DNA from: Perkinsus chesapeaki
Taxonomy: Eukaryota; Perkinsozoa; Perkinsida; Perkinsidae
Reading direction: 5' to 3'
Assembly (NCBI GenBank): GCA_013115145.1
Contig: JAAPAO010000237.1
Span: 1-48,924 of the forward strand
DNA: 48,924 bases
Shown: positions 14,001 to 28,400 of the stretch, one piece after another
How the letters are laid out: each line of letters begins with the position of its first letter
How positions within the stretch are numbered: the first letter of the stretch is position 1
The notes under the pieces: model-generated
What the model saw: the letters and a program-made list of their open reading frames with translations, nothing else
What the model was told of the DNA's origin: nothing
Database searches by the model: none
Translations under genes and position numbers: made by a program

Positions 14001-17000
14001 GGCGCTATTGCTGGTATTGGTGGCATGGAGATTGCTAGGAGCTGCTGGAGCATCTGCAGCAGTTGCCGCATTCGACACCGGGCTGGCAGCTGAGCAGCCC
14101 ACAACACTGCAGACCTCCAGATAGGCTCGGTAACTATGCCCTTTCACCACACCAGTAGATGTGCGCAACCATGGCGTGTTGATGTCGTAAACTCTGAAAC
14201 TGGTGTAGCCAGAATCATCGTTGTCTAGGTCGTCAACATACACATTCCATCCTGTGTGCGCTACACTGTGTAGTTCACCAACAGTTGGTGTCGGTAAGTT
14301 GACAGTTAAAAGGCTGCTAGTAGCCGAGATCGTAGGTGCTGTTGCCGGCGTATCAGGGCTGGCGGCACAGTAGGTGCTCAAGGCTTCCGAGAATGGCCCG
14401 CGTGGATTAGTGCCGTAAGCGCCACCGACGCCGTTTGTTGCGGCCACCTTGACCATAACGTAGCTAGCAGCGGTGCAGCTCACTGTGGCGCTCAGTGTGC
14501 TCGCCGACAAGGTCGAGTCCAAACTGTAAGATACGCCACTATCAGTGGACACATAGACGAAGAACCTCTGCACTGGCACCCCGCCGTTGCTGCCCGGGAA
14601 CGTCCAGGCCACGGTAATGCTGCCATCAGTAGAGCTACTCAACTGCGGAGCCACTGGTGCATCCGGCACGCCACCGCAGGCCAGATCCAAATGGGAGCTG
14701 AAGCTTCCGCATCCATTAATGCTGCACGCTCGGACCTTCACCCGGTAGATGTTGGCCGCCGTGAGCCCCGCAAGTACAACAGACTGGCTGCTGCCACTGA
14801 CTGTGCTCGTCAGCTCAGATGAAGGATCAGAGGTCAGGTCGATGTAAACTACCTGGAAAGATATTACAGGTGCTGAGTTTGCTGGCGGCGTCAACACGCT
14901 CCATTCAATCTCTAGAGTCGTGGATGTGCCGCTTACGAAGGTCAACGACATGGGCGCGCTGGGCATATCCGAAACCATCAACCGCGCAGTGGGGCTGTGA
15001 TTGCTCCAACCATTAACGTTCGACGCTCGTGCTCTAATGCAGTACACTACGCCAGCCGAGAGCCCCGGATAGTTGCTCGTGGTGATTGTCAATGTCGATG
15101 CCAAACGCGCTGTCAGATAGGTGTCATTGCCAGCAACACTGCACGGTCGCATCAAGAACTGGTACTCGAGGACCGGCAGGCTTGACGACTCTGCGGTTCC
15201 GCGGCCAACTGTTAAGCTCAGCGATGGCGTAATCTGACCACTAACGTAGCTGGGAGCAGTTCGAATTGCTCTAGGTGGAGAGCCGGCCGTGAAGGTGACG
15301 TTGGTCTCCGGAGGGTTGCTGGCGTATGCGCCGTTGTAGGAGATAACCTTGAAGGTGTAGCTGTGCCCGGGACCAAGACCACTGTGGACGTAAGAGGCCA
15401 CGCTTGGACCGACTGTCTTCACTACGGTGAAGGGTCCACCGGAACCTTCGCGAAGGGACACTTCGTATCTGAGCGAAATTATTTGCCGAACCAAATACAT
15501 CGGACAACGTGGTAAAAGGACAGCAAGCGAAAGTGGGGATACTTAAAAACGCGAGCACAGCGCAAACATAAGAACTACAGCCGAGCTGCAATATTGCTAC
15601 ACGAGATAGCGAATGTTCTATGAGATAGAAGCTGCAGCGCAGAATGCGAAACCGCAAGGAAGAAGCCTACCTTTCAAGCAAGCAGTTAGTGCCGCCCGCC
15701 GAGGAACTGGCTGTCCACGAGATCCTTGCAGTAGTGTCAGTGCGTTCAGTAGCCGTGATACTGCCAGGAGCTGACGGTGGACCACAGACTTGATAATTCA
15801 ACACTGGTGAGCTCCTGCTGGTACCCACCGCGTTCACCGCCTCAACAACAAACCTAAACAAACACAAATCTACCCGTATGGTAATCATACCAGCGCTACC
15901 TGTAATGGAGGCCGACTGTGAGACCGCTGTTCACAATGGTGGTGAGATCGGTGCCACCGCTGTACACGAGGGTTGAGATGTCACCGAGGCTACCATCGTC
16001 TCTGTACACTCTGTACTCTGTCAGAGCCATACCACCTGTGGAAGCCGGTGCCGTCCAATGGAGCTCGACCGAACTGTCCACTCCTACTGGTGACCCCACA
16101 GTAGGCGCAGCCATCCTCGACGGAGCGATGCAACAGGTGACCACTATATACTGGTCCTTTGTGCTCTCGCCCACCGCGTTCACTGCTGTAGCCCCAAACC
16201 TGTATGTTACCCCTGGTGTGAGACCAGTCACTGGGAAGTCGGTCACAGAAGCGTCCGAGCTGTCATAGACCAGTATGTCGAGACTAGTAGACAGCCCGCC
16301 GGCGGAGCGATACAGTTTATAGTTTGTCACCGGTAGACCAGCACTCGGTGCCATAGCTGCTATTGTGTCATTATAAAGCCACCGTACTCGAAGGGCAGAA
16401 TCACTAAGACGGTCGCTGCTGTCTGGCTGAATGTCCAAAGTGTAGGGCTGCTGTGGCGCCGAGGCAGCGTGGATGTAGGACACAGTAGACCAACAACAGT
16501 CGGCTACATCAGCAAGGGAGTTCGTAAGGGTCACATTGTTGACCCCTCGCACACGGAATCCATACTCCAGCCCAGGAGTCAGTCCTGCGACGGGTGACGA
16601 CAACACTGTAGGGCTTGCCACAGTCGTCCACTGTGCTCCGCCAAGCCCATTATCTCGTTGGAGCTGATAGTAGAGGATCGGCAAGCCACCATCCGAGGCG
16701 CTAGCCGTCCATTGCACCTCCATATAGGTATCGTTGCTGCTCACCCACTGTACAGCGCCGGGAGCACTAGGAACGCCGGCGGCGCGTGCCCAGATGACCG
16801 ATGAGGGTAGGCCAACAATTGAGGTGTTCGCTGTCTGTTGTGTTTGGTAATTAACACTCCTCACTTTCATACAGTAACCATCAGTGTCTCCGGGATAATA
16901 CAGGTAACTTCGCACATCTCCAACGACCTCACTCACAATCGAATACGTCACGGCGTCACACCAGAACGATGCCTCTGACGCAGCCGCGAGAATTTGATAC

Positions 17001-19480
17001 CCTAGAATCGGGCAGGCACTAGTAACCATAGAGGGCGCACTCCACTGCAGTGTTATCTGACCAGACTCCCTATCGCTCGGCGCAACGCTAACTGGTGGAG
17101 GCGGCAGTTCGCAAGCTTTGAAGGTTGATATCGACCCGCGCTCGCTCTCACCAACAGCGTTCACCGCGCTGAGTTGGAACCGATACTCATCACCTCCGTT
17201 TAGGCCAAGGGCCGAGCACAGCCGCGGGCTGAGCTGATCGCAGACCAAGCGGTCTACTGGCCCACCGTCACCGTCGTCCATAAACAGGCGATAGCTCGAC
17301 AAAGGACTGCCACCATCGTCAGATCCAGATGCCCACTGTACAGTGATGGAGGTACCGCTGGTGCTGACGAGCTCCAATGCCGGCACTTCTGGCGGCACCG
17401 TTGCTATATACTCCGCCTTGATCGCTGACCGTGTACATGCCCCAGACGGGTACGTACTCACTAAATTACAAGCACCAACTTGGAAGTAGTAGAGAGAGCC
17501 CGCGGTGAGATAGAGGACACCGGAGGTAGTGCCGCCACCAAACCATCCACGTGTGATTATCGCCCCCGAGCTGGTACCGTAATACAGTTCATAGTGGGTA
17601 ATCGCGCTGCCGCCGCTATCAGAGGGAGCATCCCAGGTGAAGGATATATTAGTTCGAGACCTCGAGCTAACCTCAAGATTCAAGGGAACTCCGGGCTGAC
17701 CGGCAGCGATGACCGTGATAGTATTGGACTGTGCGCCCTCACCTGCCTCGTTCCACGCCGTCACCCAGTAGGTGTACTCAGCACCTGTCACTATACCGGC
17801 CCTGTGTTCCGCATACCGTTCAGTTGCGCTCCCAAAATGAATGACGAACGGGGCAGCATTCCCCAGACTGGATCGAGCGTACACTTTGTAATTGAGAAGA
17901 TTTGCGCCGTTGATCTGACTTGGAGCATTCCAAGTCAGGCCTACATATGATCGGCTCGAGTTCACCCGGTCAAGGCCACTGGGCGCACTCGGTGGGAGAG
18001 CGCAGTAGCCGGTAACGACAGCGCTGTACTGGGACCAGTGGACCAGATTCTTTGCCCGCACGCGGAAGGAATAAAGATTTCCTGTGGTGCAGCCATCGAA
18101 GACCGTGCTAACAGCGGTGGCACTAGTCGTAGCTATCATCACCCAGTAGCCCAAGGCATGGTCCTGGACGTCAACCTCGTAGAAGGCAAGTGCAAGGCCG
18201 CCATCGTCCGCAGGCACCGACCACCGGACTTCGATTTGGGTTAGGACACTCCTAAGCAGCTGCACGCCTTGTGGCTGCGTTGGTGGGCCAGCTGCATAGG
18301 CGCAGAGTTCACCACTGCGAGAGCTAGTCTCGACCAGAATACCGCCACTGCTGCCATCGCCCACAGTTCCTTCATTGTCAGCCGAGACAACAAAGCAATA
18401 CCGACGCCCCACCACCAGACCATGGCTCAGGTCCACCTCTAAACTGGTTACCGTGGGACCAACGGTAGCCATCACGCGGTCAATGTCTCCACCGTAGCCG
18501 TCGTCCATGTAAACCGAGTAGCTCTTGACAGCGCCTCCACCAGACACCGGAGCGCCCCATCTTAGACCAATAGTTGTGCGGTTGCTGTATATCAAGGTGG
18601 GAACAGCAACCGCATTTGGCGGTACTTGGGCCCACACGGCAACCTCCTGTGTGAGAGGGGACTGGCCACCATTGCTGACCGACTGAACTTGGATGGTGTG
18701 TCTGGACTCGGCTGTCAGGCTGGTGGCCGTGAAGGCCAAAGCGGCGGTCACCGTTTGGTCAACTCCGTCCCATCGAACAACATACCTGACATAACTAATA
18801 GCAGACGCAGCAAGATTCCACGTGGCTCACGAGCTTAGCGAGCAGCCTCCGTCATCCAGCGGTGTAAGCCAAGCCACCGAAATGGAGCTCATGCTTCGCG
18901 ATGAAATGTACAGATTTCGTGGAGCCTGCGGCGGAGCGCACGCCCACACGCCCCCCGCAGCCGAATAACCGCCTGAGATGAAGATGCATCCACTGTCTCG
19001 GTTCCCTGTGACATACTCATTCCAGCATCGTTCTCAGCTGACACTCTGATAGCATAGTAGACTCCGGTCGCCAGCATCGATGCCACGTAGCTGGTGGCGG
19101 TACCGGAATATATGGACTGCCAGGGACCACTGCCATCACGTTGCAGTTCAAGGTAGTAGCTCCTTATCTGAAATGAAACAATGCGTCCCCGAGTTAATCA
19201 GTCCAGGCAGCAGTATGGGCGACGGAGCTTATGAAATTGTCTCCTTACCGTGGATCCTTGATCATCAGGGGAAGCCCACTGCAAAAATGCCGATGTACGA
19301 GTAGTACTAGTGCACAGTGGAGAAGCCGGTGTGCTGGGCGGTCCCGCCGCCAGCAACGGCGCTGAGGTCTGAGATGGATGCCCGACTCCTATGGCGTTCT
19401 TAGCCCGAACAGTATAGGAGTACGAGGAACCTGATACAAGAGACGGCATTACTAACTCGTATGGCCAGGCGCCGCAGCTG
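8060..19480 (-). other. Second fibronectin type III array, C-terminal half
   Basis: Roughly twenty-five to thirty FN3 domains continuing to the C-terminus. Exons shrink toward the 3' end: about 18788-15900 and 15490-13745 are long, then pieces of about 100-700 bp follow (13705-13125, 12860-12195, 11960-11430, 11127-10745, 10671-10370, and small ones to 8060). Typical signatures include SITVAWTFPGSNGG, GVVYCIRARASNVNGW and VRWSVPADDGG. The last exon (8377-8060) keeps an FN3 core and ends in a Cys-rich stretch. No transmembrane anchor is visible at the end. Confidence 0.75.
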
Positions 19481-22400
19481 TGTAGGATTCCCGACTGATG
19501 TAAGCCTTCGTCGCCTAGCGCAAGAAAACGCAAACTCACCCGCGGTGATTCCTCCATCTCTGTACCTCAGCAACATGGTGTCCTGCACCAACGCCGCTGG
19601 ATCCAACGGTACCGTGACTCTCACTGGAGGGTTTAAGGTCCCGTCAGGCATAGTCGGGGCCGAGTTCTCATAGTAGCCCTCGACATACACCCACACGTAA
19701 AAGGTCTCATTATGGTACAACTCGCAGCCAGTGAACGCCACGTTTTGCTGTGTGTTGGTGACCATCACGCCCGACTTCTTGCACCCTGTCCCGCCCAAAG
19801 CTCCACTGCCAAGGCGGGCAGACGACTCAGTCATTGCTGCCGGACCACCATCGGCCTCCGGTCGCACTACAAACGCCCACAACCGACCTCGGGGCTTCTC
19901 TGGTGTAAAGGTGATTGTGAAGCCATCAGTGGTAACTGAGCTACTTAGGTACGGATTCGTGGCGAACCTATTGGTGACCGACGTCGGTACCGAAACATCA
20001 AACCGGCTAAATTCACCATCCGTGGAGCTTGTAGTGCCGTCGTCAACATAGACGTGCACCGTGTACAGACCACCAGCCTGGTACGTGGCCCAGAACTGCC
20101 ACGACACTTCCACACCAGCTGAAATGCCAACACCTTGGAAAATAGCCGCGGCGGTTCCAGGAGCCGTCGGCGGTGACACCGCTTTAATCTGGCTGGCCGA
20201 TACCACTGTTCCCCACAGAGTAACCACAGCCCAAGCCTTGCCATTGAATTCCGGAGTGAATGCAAGGGTGATACGAGTTGACGTGGGCGTGCTGGTCAAC
20301 GCTGGCGTCTTCAAAAAAGCATTGGACTTGCCCACGAACACCGGCACAGCCTGGCTGAGCTGACCGCTGCCACCTGCCGCATCATCATCGACATAGACGA
20401 ATAAAGCATACATTCTGTTCCTTGTCAAGCCACACCCGGTGAAGGAGACGGATGTGGCGTGGTTGGGCCAGTGGCCTTGACTGCTGATGGCAGCACCGGT
20501 GGCCTCACAGGTTGACACCACCGAAGCTGCGAAACTCTTAGGCGTCTTCCGGATGGCCCGAGCGTCCACCCGACTGGCATTTCCTTCGTGGACAACATAC
20601 GCCCAATATTTCCCAGTTTCTGCTGGGGTGAACTCAAATGTGAAACCGTCCGGTGAGGGGGCGCTGCCGACTAGCCGAGGAGCTATAATGAAGCTGTTAG
20701 CCACTTCCACTGAGAAGTCGAGTCGGTCAATCTCTCCGTCGTAGTCCAGCGTTCCCTCCTCGACGTAAGTTAACAAAGAGTACTCCGTGCCATTATGGAG
20801 GTCGCAACCGGATAGCTCCACGCTCAGCGTGGTTTTTTTCGGACAGGTCTGAGCGAGCTTGATGCAGGTACTGACATGCCCAGTGGCCAGGTCGACAGCC
20901 CGAACCTCTCGCGCTCCGATTCGGGTGGCATTAGCCTTGGTGGCGATCTGCATCCAGTACCGTCCAGCCTCCATACAGGAAAACTGAACTAGGATGCCAT
21001 CAGGTGCGACTGGACGGAGCAGCTTTGGGCGGAGGTAGAAGGAGTTCGAACGTTGCGCTGTGAAGTCATTCGACCAGCCGATTGTGCCGGAGGTCCCTCT
21101 GGCCTCCCCCGACAAGTAGACCACCACACTGTATCGTCTACTGAACTCAGCAGTGCAGTTGTGAAGCTCCCAGACAGTGTACGAAGCGTTATTAACAGCC
21201 TCCGGACCGCGGGTGCAATTATTGTCAGCCTGAACTCCAGCAAAGGGATTACTTCTCTCACTGAAGGCCATGGCCCCGGCCACAGTTAGCCCACCCAACT
21301 TGTGAGTCTCAACCACCATAGCCCAGGCGTAGCCTGAACGAGCTGCCCAGAAACGTACCGTAGTAGAATTGAAGCCGGCATCGGTCGAGGCATTAACTTG
21401 CGGCAGCCGAATGAAATAGTTATTAGCTCCCGGTGACACTGTAAACCTGACGGGCTCGGCCACCACACCGAGAGTATTTCCGTAGGTTCCCGAGACGTAG
21501 ACGAGCAAATCATATTGGCCACCGTGGACCAGGCGACAGTCTCTCATGGTGAATGATGTATCAGCCTCACCAAAGACAACTGCTCTTTCTATTCGGCACT
21601 GCGGACCCGCGGCCAGCCCTGCCGAGCCGTCCACTATAGTGTCTCTTGTGACTGTCGTCTGGCCATCCCAGACCACCGCCCACACGTAGCCGGAGCGAAT
21701 CACGGTGAGCCCGAACGTCACAACGTCGCCGTCCGGAGTCGCAGAGATGTAGGGACTGCCCTGGTGGAAGGAGTTGGCCGTGGTGTTGGTGAGATTAAAG
21801 CCGGTGGGCGGGCCGGTTATGTTAACGATTGCCAATTGGCCATCTAAGTTGGCAGTACTGCTGGCGTCTGTGACATAAACCACCAGGTAGTAGCTCTGCG
21901 ACAAATCCAGGGTACAGTTAGTAAGATTCCTGAGAGGTTGACTTGGCGCTATCGCCGCACCATCATAATAGCAGCCAGCAGTTCCCACACGACAAGTGAG
22001 CGCCTTTGCCGAGGCCGCTGTCTGATTATACCGGCAGGGTTCTGGGATGACGAACATCCACAGCTTCCCCGCTACACCAATTCTGGTGTCCACATCACAA
22101 CCAGCAGTAGTAATATTATGCACCTCAGGACCGACTCCCAGGAAGTAGTTGGAGCCTTTCGTTACAAAGTCTATCTGCTCGAGCGTGCCATCATCGCGGC
22201 CCTGTGTGTCCTCCACATAGAGGTTCAGAGTGTACCGAGCCTTCTCACCGGTCAGCAAGCCACAGCTTCCCAGCACATTCAGACCGCCACTAAGATTGGT
22301 CTCGGCTGTGACGGTGACGGACTGCCTGTAGCAAGCCATGGAGTACAGGGGCGGTGTGGCTTTCATCGTGGCCGGTGTGACCAACCCTCTGTCCTCTCGG

Positions 22401-25400
22401 CGAGTAATGACCATCCAAAGCAGGCCTGACTTGGCCGCTGCGACACCCTCTACAGTGACTGTCGAGTTCGATGGCGGATCAGGCCATATGTACGGACCAG
22501 GCGAGAGAACGAAACTGTTCGACTTGGGGGTCTGCACGAGCACGCCAGGCAGCCATAATGATCCGTCAGCGTAGCCTTCCACGCTCGACACATAAACATA
22601 AAGAGCGTAGTAGCGATCATGAAGCATTTGACAGTCTGTCAGGTAAGCAGTTATGTTACCGACAGTACCGGCAGCTGCGGCGACTCTGCAGCCAGACCCA
22701 CCGGTAGCGGCCACGCCCGACATAACGTCGGAAATGGTCGGCACAGCCGCGGTGTATCCGCGGACCAGGGCCCAGTAAAGGCCAGTCTCCTCGGTTTCAA
22801 AACTGAATCCGAACCCATCAGACGTCACCGGTGTCACAACTTGTGGGCGGCGAGCAAAACTATTAGAAGTACCATCGATCACACTGAATACCGGAGTGAA
22901 GGCCAATCGACCATCGTGCAGCGCGTCTTGGGACTCCACGTAAACCGAGACAGCGTAGTCGGCCGAGTGCTCCAGCGAGCAATTGGTCAGCGTCAGCTCA
23001 GTCAGGTTCGTGACCAGGACACCTGTCCTTCTACAGTCTGATGTGTCACCAACGGCATAGGTGGCACTCTTCACGTTAGACATGTCGACAAGACCAACAT
23101 CGCTCACCCGGATGACCGAGACCCACGCCTTCCCGGTCCATGCTTCCAGATCAGGGCCGCCCCCTCGCAGCCATACAGGATCAGTAGGAGCCGCTGAGAA
23201 CCTTACTGTGACGCCGTGACGCGTTGCTGAACTCGAAAGCATCGGACCCATAACGAAATCAAATGACACGCCAGAAACTGCCACGTTCAGCGGCGCTGCT
23301 AGTGTGCCATCAGACAGACCGTGAGAGTCCTCCACGTAGACGTACAAGTCATAGCTTTTGCCACGCTCTAGACTGCAGTTGAAGATAACAAACATTGGCT
23401 CTGTTCCGATGGTCATGTTACCATACCGGCAGCCGGGCCCACCCAAAGCGAAGGTGCCAGCCTTGACAGCGTCAATGTCTACCGAGGGACTGTCAATCTT
23501 GCTCACAACCGAGGCGTACATGAAGCCGACCGTCGTATTAGCCTGGAAGCTCACGCGCAGCTCACGCTCCGTCGGTGGGTTGTGAAGATACGGTAAGGAA
23601 ACGAAGTTATTAGATGGTCCGAGACCGAACTTCACCAATGGAGCCATTGTGCCATCGTCGAGGCCGAGCGAGTCCTCCACATAGACAAAGGCTGCATACC
23701 GCCGACTTCGGGCCAACGCGCAGTCGGTAATGAGAAGGATGCTAGAAGTGGACGCGGACACCGACTGGGAAGCCACCCCACACTCGACTGGCTCCGATGG
23801 GCTCAACTCTTGTCGCTTCAACTGCTCCAGCGACACACATGCAGACGATTCCTCTGGAACCACGGCGGCCCAGAGCTTACCAGCCACAGCTGCAGTGTAG
23901 CTTAGCTCAACCCTTCCGACCATTGGGAAGTTGATTATATTAGGATTGACCAGGAAGTAGTTGGACGCATTATGCGGCATGACTCTCAGGGTCATCGGCT
24001 CCGACAGTGTACCATCCCCGTAGCCTCTGCCATCCTCAACGTAGACCGCTGCCCAGTAGGCAACACCCGCCGCCAAGCCGCAGTTACTCATGCTCACTAT
24101 GGTGTCTGCACCGGCATTGACCGGCTGATTGGATACCCCACACAGAGAGCTCTCCAACAGCTTCACACTGGACACGCTTCGTAGAGTGGCAAGGCCTCCA
24201 CCCTCGACCACAGACACCCAGTATCTTCCTGTAAAGGTGGGAGTGAACGCCAACTGGACCAAGTTCCATTGTGGTGTCGCGTACACTCTGGGACTTCGAT
24301 ACCGGCTGCTCTCGAAACTGTTGCTAGGTGGGACCGTGAACCACAGTGGAGAGCTCAGGCTGCCATCGTTACGCCCGAGCGTATCCTCAATATACACGAA
24401 CAAGGCGTAGGAGGTGGAGCCGTTGAAGCTACAAGCTGTCAGGTTCACGGTGGTCAAGTTCTGTATGACCCAGATGCCCTCGGCTGTTGTCCAGCACTGC
24501 TGGTGGCGCCATAACCCCAACTTGACGGCAGTGGCATTGACAGCGTTAACATTAGCGTCCTCCACTACCTGAAGAGGCACAATCAAGACGGGATATTACC
24601 GGCTAAGCAAGTAACCCGTGAACGCGCACACCATAGTCCCCCGATACCATGGAGAGCGATGGAATGCGACAGACACGTGAAATTACGTAATACAGATACT
24701 AAATGTGATCGCCGCAGCAGAGGTAAAAGTCAGAGCTGAAGTATCCAGCACAACCATGATTTCTATAGTGGCTTACCTCGATCCAGGCCTTGCCGTTACC
24801 AGCACTCGCCCCAAAGCGAACCTGCACACTGTCCGTCGTTACACTGAGGACGCTCGGATCCTCCCAGAAGTAGCTGGAGATCCTCATCGATGGCATTGGT
24901 ATGGCCGTCAACAAGGCTCCGTCTCCGTCTCCACCATTGACCCCTTCCAAATACATTTGAACGTAGTATGGCTGGTTGGGCCTCATGCCACACTGCCGGA
25001 CGGTCAGCCGACTAGTCTGGCCGCCGGGCAGGTACTTCCTAGCCACTCGGCAGGCGTCCTTGAGAGGGAACTCGCTGGTCGCCGGTGATGCCTCCCGCTT
25101 ACCTGTGGTGAGGACGGATGCTTGTTCCGGCCATAGACCAAGTCGAAAGCCGTCTGCCTCTCGAAGGCCGCTGATGTGAGCTGCATCCAGACATAGCCAT
25201 CATCATTAGGAGTGATGTCCATCGAGAAAGTGTGAGAGCTCGTCAGACCTGCAGCGACACGCAGGTTCAAACCCCGGCGACGGCATCGACAACTTACCGC
25301 CGAATGTTGGAGGGCCCTGGAACGAGTTGCTAAGAGGGTAGACGAGCTGACCATCCCTATAGACTCTGTACCCCAGCACCGCTGAGCCACAGTCATCGCT

Positions 25401-28400
25401 GGTAGCAGACCAACTAACCTGAATGAACTACTCTCCGCAGCCACTACACTGGCAACTGCCCAACTCACATCCAAGCTCCACGGGTTGCCACCGGTCTTAG
25501 TGGGAGCAGCCGGAGGGCTGGCCGGCACACATTTCATCAACGCCGTGAAGGCAGTAGAGTTGCCTCCCTCCCCACCAGCGTTGTCAGCACCGACCTTCCA
25601 ACGGTAATAGCTGCCATCTTGCAGCCCTGTAGCCGTATAGCTCCTCGACGGTCCTTCATAAGCCAGGTCGAATTCCCCTCCTCGAGTGCCGTCATCGATA
25701 TATAACCGATACGAACTAGCGCTGGCTGACTCATCCCATGCCAGGCTCATCTGACCTCTACTTCGAAGGTCCCGCACGTCCAGTGGGCTGGTCTCCACAT
25801 TGTACTTGAGGCCGAGCCCGGTCGGTGGAACCGGTGGTTCCAGACACAGAAAGGCCACCGCGGAGGAATTATATCCCCAGCCGGCCTGAGTATAGGCGCT
25901 GGCGGTCAACGAATAAGGCGTCCCTGTCTGGCAGGGCAGAGTGGCAACAGTAGTCCCAGCTTCGACAATGGTGCTGTAGACGGTACAAGTGCCATTCACC
26001 AGCACTCTATATCCTAGCAAGTAGGACCCTCCATTATCAGCCGGCTCGTCCCATTCGATCATCATCATGGCCTCACCGGCACTAACCGCTCCGAGATTCC
26101 TTGGCGGCCCGGCCAGATCTGCCGCAACACACAATACAGGAATCGTGAAGTTGCCAGTGCCCACAGCGTTCACAGCAGCCACCTTGACACGGTATCCCCG
26201 GCTTTCTGTGAGCCCCGTCAGAGTCGTAGATCTTCCCGGTTCGAACTTAACATGACTGAAGCTCCCACCGCGACCGTCATCAACGAACACGTCGTAGTTG
26301 ATAACTGCAGTGCCGCCATTTCTAGCAGGTCCCACCCATCTCAAGTTGCATGTTGCTCGCCCTGTCGACAACACTTCAACACCCGTAGGGGCATCCGGCA
26401 CAGTAGCCAAGTAAGCACTCACATACCCGCTGTACGGCCCCCATTCGGCCAAAGCCTGGTTCCTGGCAGCCGTTCTGTAAACACACTGGGTCCCCGGTGC
26501 TCCCGGAACCGCAGTGTCGTTATAGCTGAGCTGCACCCATGATGAGTTCAGCACTGCGAACCCACTGCCACAGTCTCGCTCAACCTTATAGTATTGAACC
26601 ATGGCACATCCAGTATCGATTGGGGCCTCCCACGCCACAGAGATATGGTCGTAGCTACTACTTATCAGCGCCAACTGCTGCGGGGCGCCTGGAGGCACTG
26701 CCAGTTCAACCGATACAACCGAGCTCTTTGGGCCTAGTCCGATCACACTTTGCGCTGCTACTTGCGCTTCGTAGATCCGACCGCATATCAGACCAGTACT
26801 GGTGAACGATCGAACGTTCGGCACTGAGGCCCCATCAAACACCAGTGTCGGATCGTCATTATAGCCATTGTTAACGAACAGCTTGTACGAGACCGTGCTG
26901 GCCCCACCATACTGGGAAACCGGCAAGGCGTCCCACTCCCAAGTGATGCTGTCCACGGTGGAGGTCTGCCTCCTTAGATTTTGCGGCGCAGCGGTCGGAG
27001 GTTTGCCGACGACATGAGAAACCGCGGCGCTCCATTCGCCCGATATGTTCGCGAAGTTCACCGCACGAACCTTAAACTGATACGTAGTTCCCTCAATAAG
27101 GCCGCAGACGGTGGTGTTGAGCCAATTGGCTCCGTATGGCATCGAGGAGTCTGTCCAAGTAATGAACAGCGGCTCCGGAGCATAGTGCAGTTGATAGTAG
27201 TTGATAGGGCTACCACCACCTTCGATGCTCGGGTCCCATCGGACATCTACACAGGTGTCTGTATAATAGGCGGCACTGACGTTAGTCGGTGCTGAAGGCA
27301 TGTAGGCCATCACAGTGTAATCGACTGTCCTGTTGCCAACCTCCTCAGATGACTTCCCTATTATATTAACCCCCAACACATACGCCCGATAGGTCCTACC
27401 AAGCGCTAGACCAGTCCTCAAATAGTATCTCGTATTAGGCTTGTTGAATCCGTTGTATACCAGCTCGAATGGTCCACCAAGGCCATCGTCGCCCCACAAC
27501 TCGTATCCCTTGAAAACGTCACGCGCCCCGCTACCGATGCCAGCAATGGTCGTGTCCAAGGCGTCCCACGTGTATCGAATACTCTGCTCGTCCATGGTTC
27601 GGCCCGACAGGCCCTGGACGATACCAGGACGCTCAGCATTGCGGGTGAACAGGGCGTGGCTGTGTTGGGACCACCCTTCGCAGTTCTTGGCTCGGACCGT
27701 AAACAGCCACGGTCCGCCGGCCGCTGTGCAGTTCTTCCCACTCACAGTGAGGGAGGCCGTCAATGCAGTGTTCACGGAACCACTCAATTCGGCAAGTTGC
27801 GTAGAGTATTCATAAACTGCATATTTCTCTATCTCGCATCCTCCATCGTCCTCAGGCGGCCCCCACCCGATCTCGATAGTCTCAGCCGCGCAGTCCGTCA
27901 ACAGCACAAATGGCCTCGCCGGCGGACCAGGGTCAGCAACTGTCCGGAATGTGGACACATCGCTCAGTTGACCCTCGCCGGCCATATTCGTCGCGCTGAC
28001 CTGGAAGGCGTAGCGAAGGCCCTCCTCCAAGCCGTCGAACTCCCGATGGGTCGCCGGTCCGTCGAAAACAGGCAGACGATCGCCGCCGCGACCGCTGTCC
28101 ATATACAGCGTGTATTTGAACAAATCGTTGCCTCCCGTATCTTGAGGTTGTTGCCAAGCTACATGGAGAGCAGTACGGCTACGATAGACCGCCCTGACAC
28201 TCGCAAGCTGACCCGGGGGACTGGCCGCCACCAATGTAGCCACCGCAGATCGCAGCGACTCCACCCCTTCAGTGTTCACAGCTACTGTCTGGTAACGGTA
28301 GAATTTACCGGCCGAAACGGAAAGGTCCTTGAAGTCGAAAAGATATGGACTGCTCAACTCGGTGACCAGGGCGGATATCGCCGTCCTAGTAGGAGGGTCA

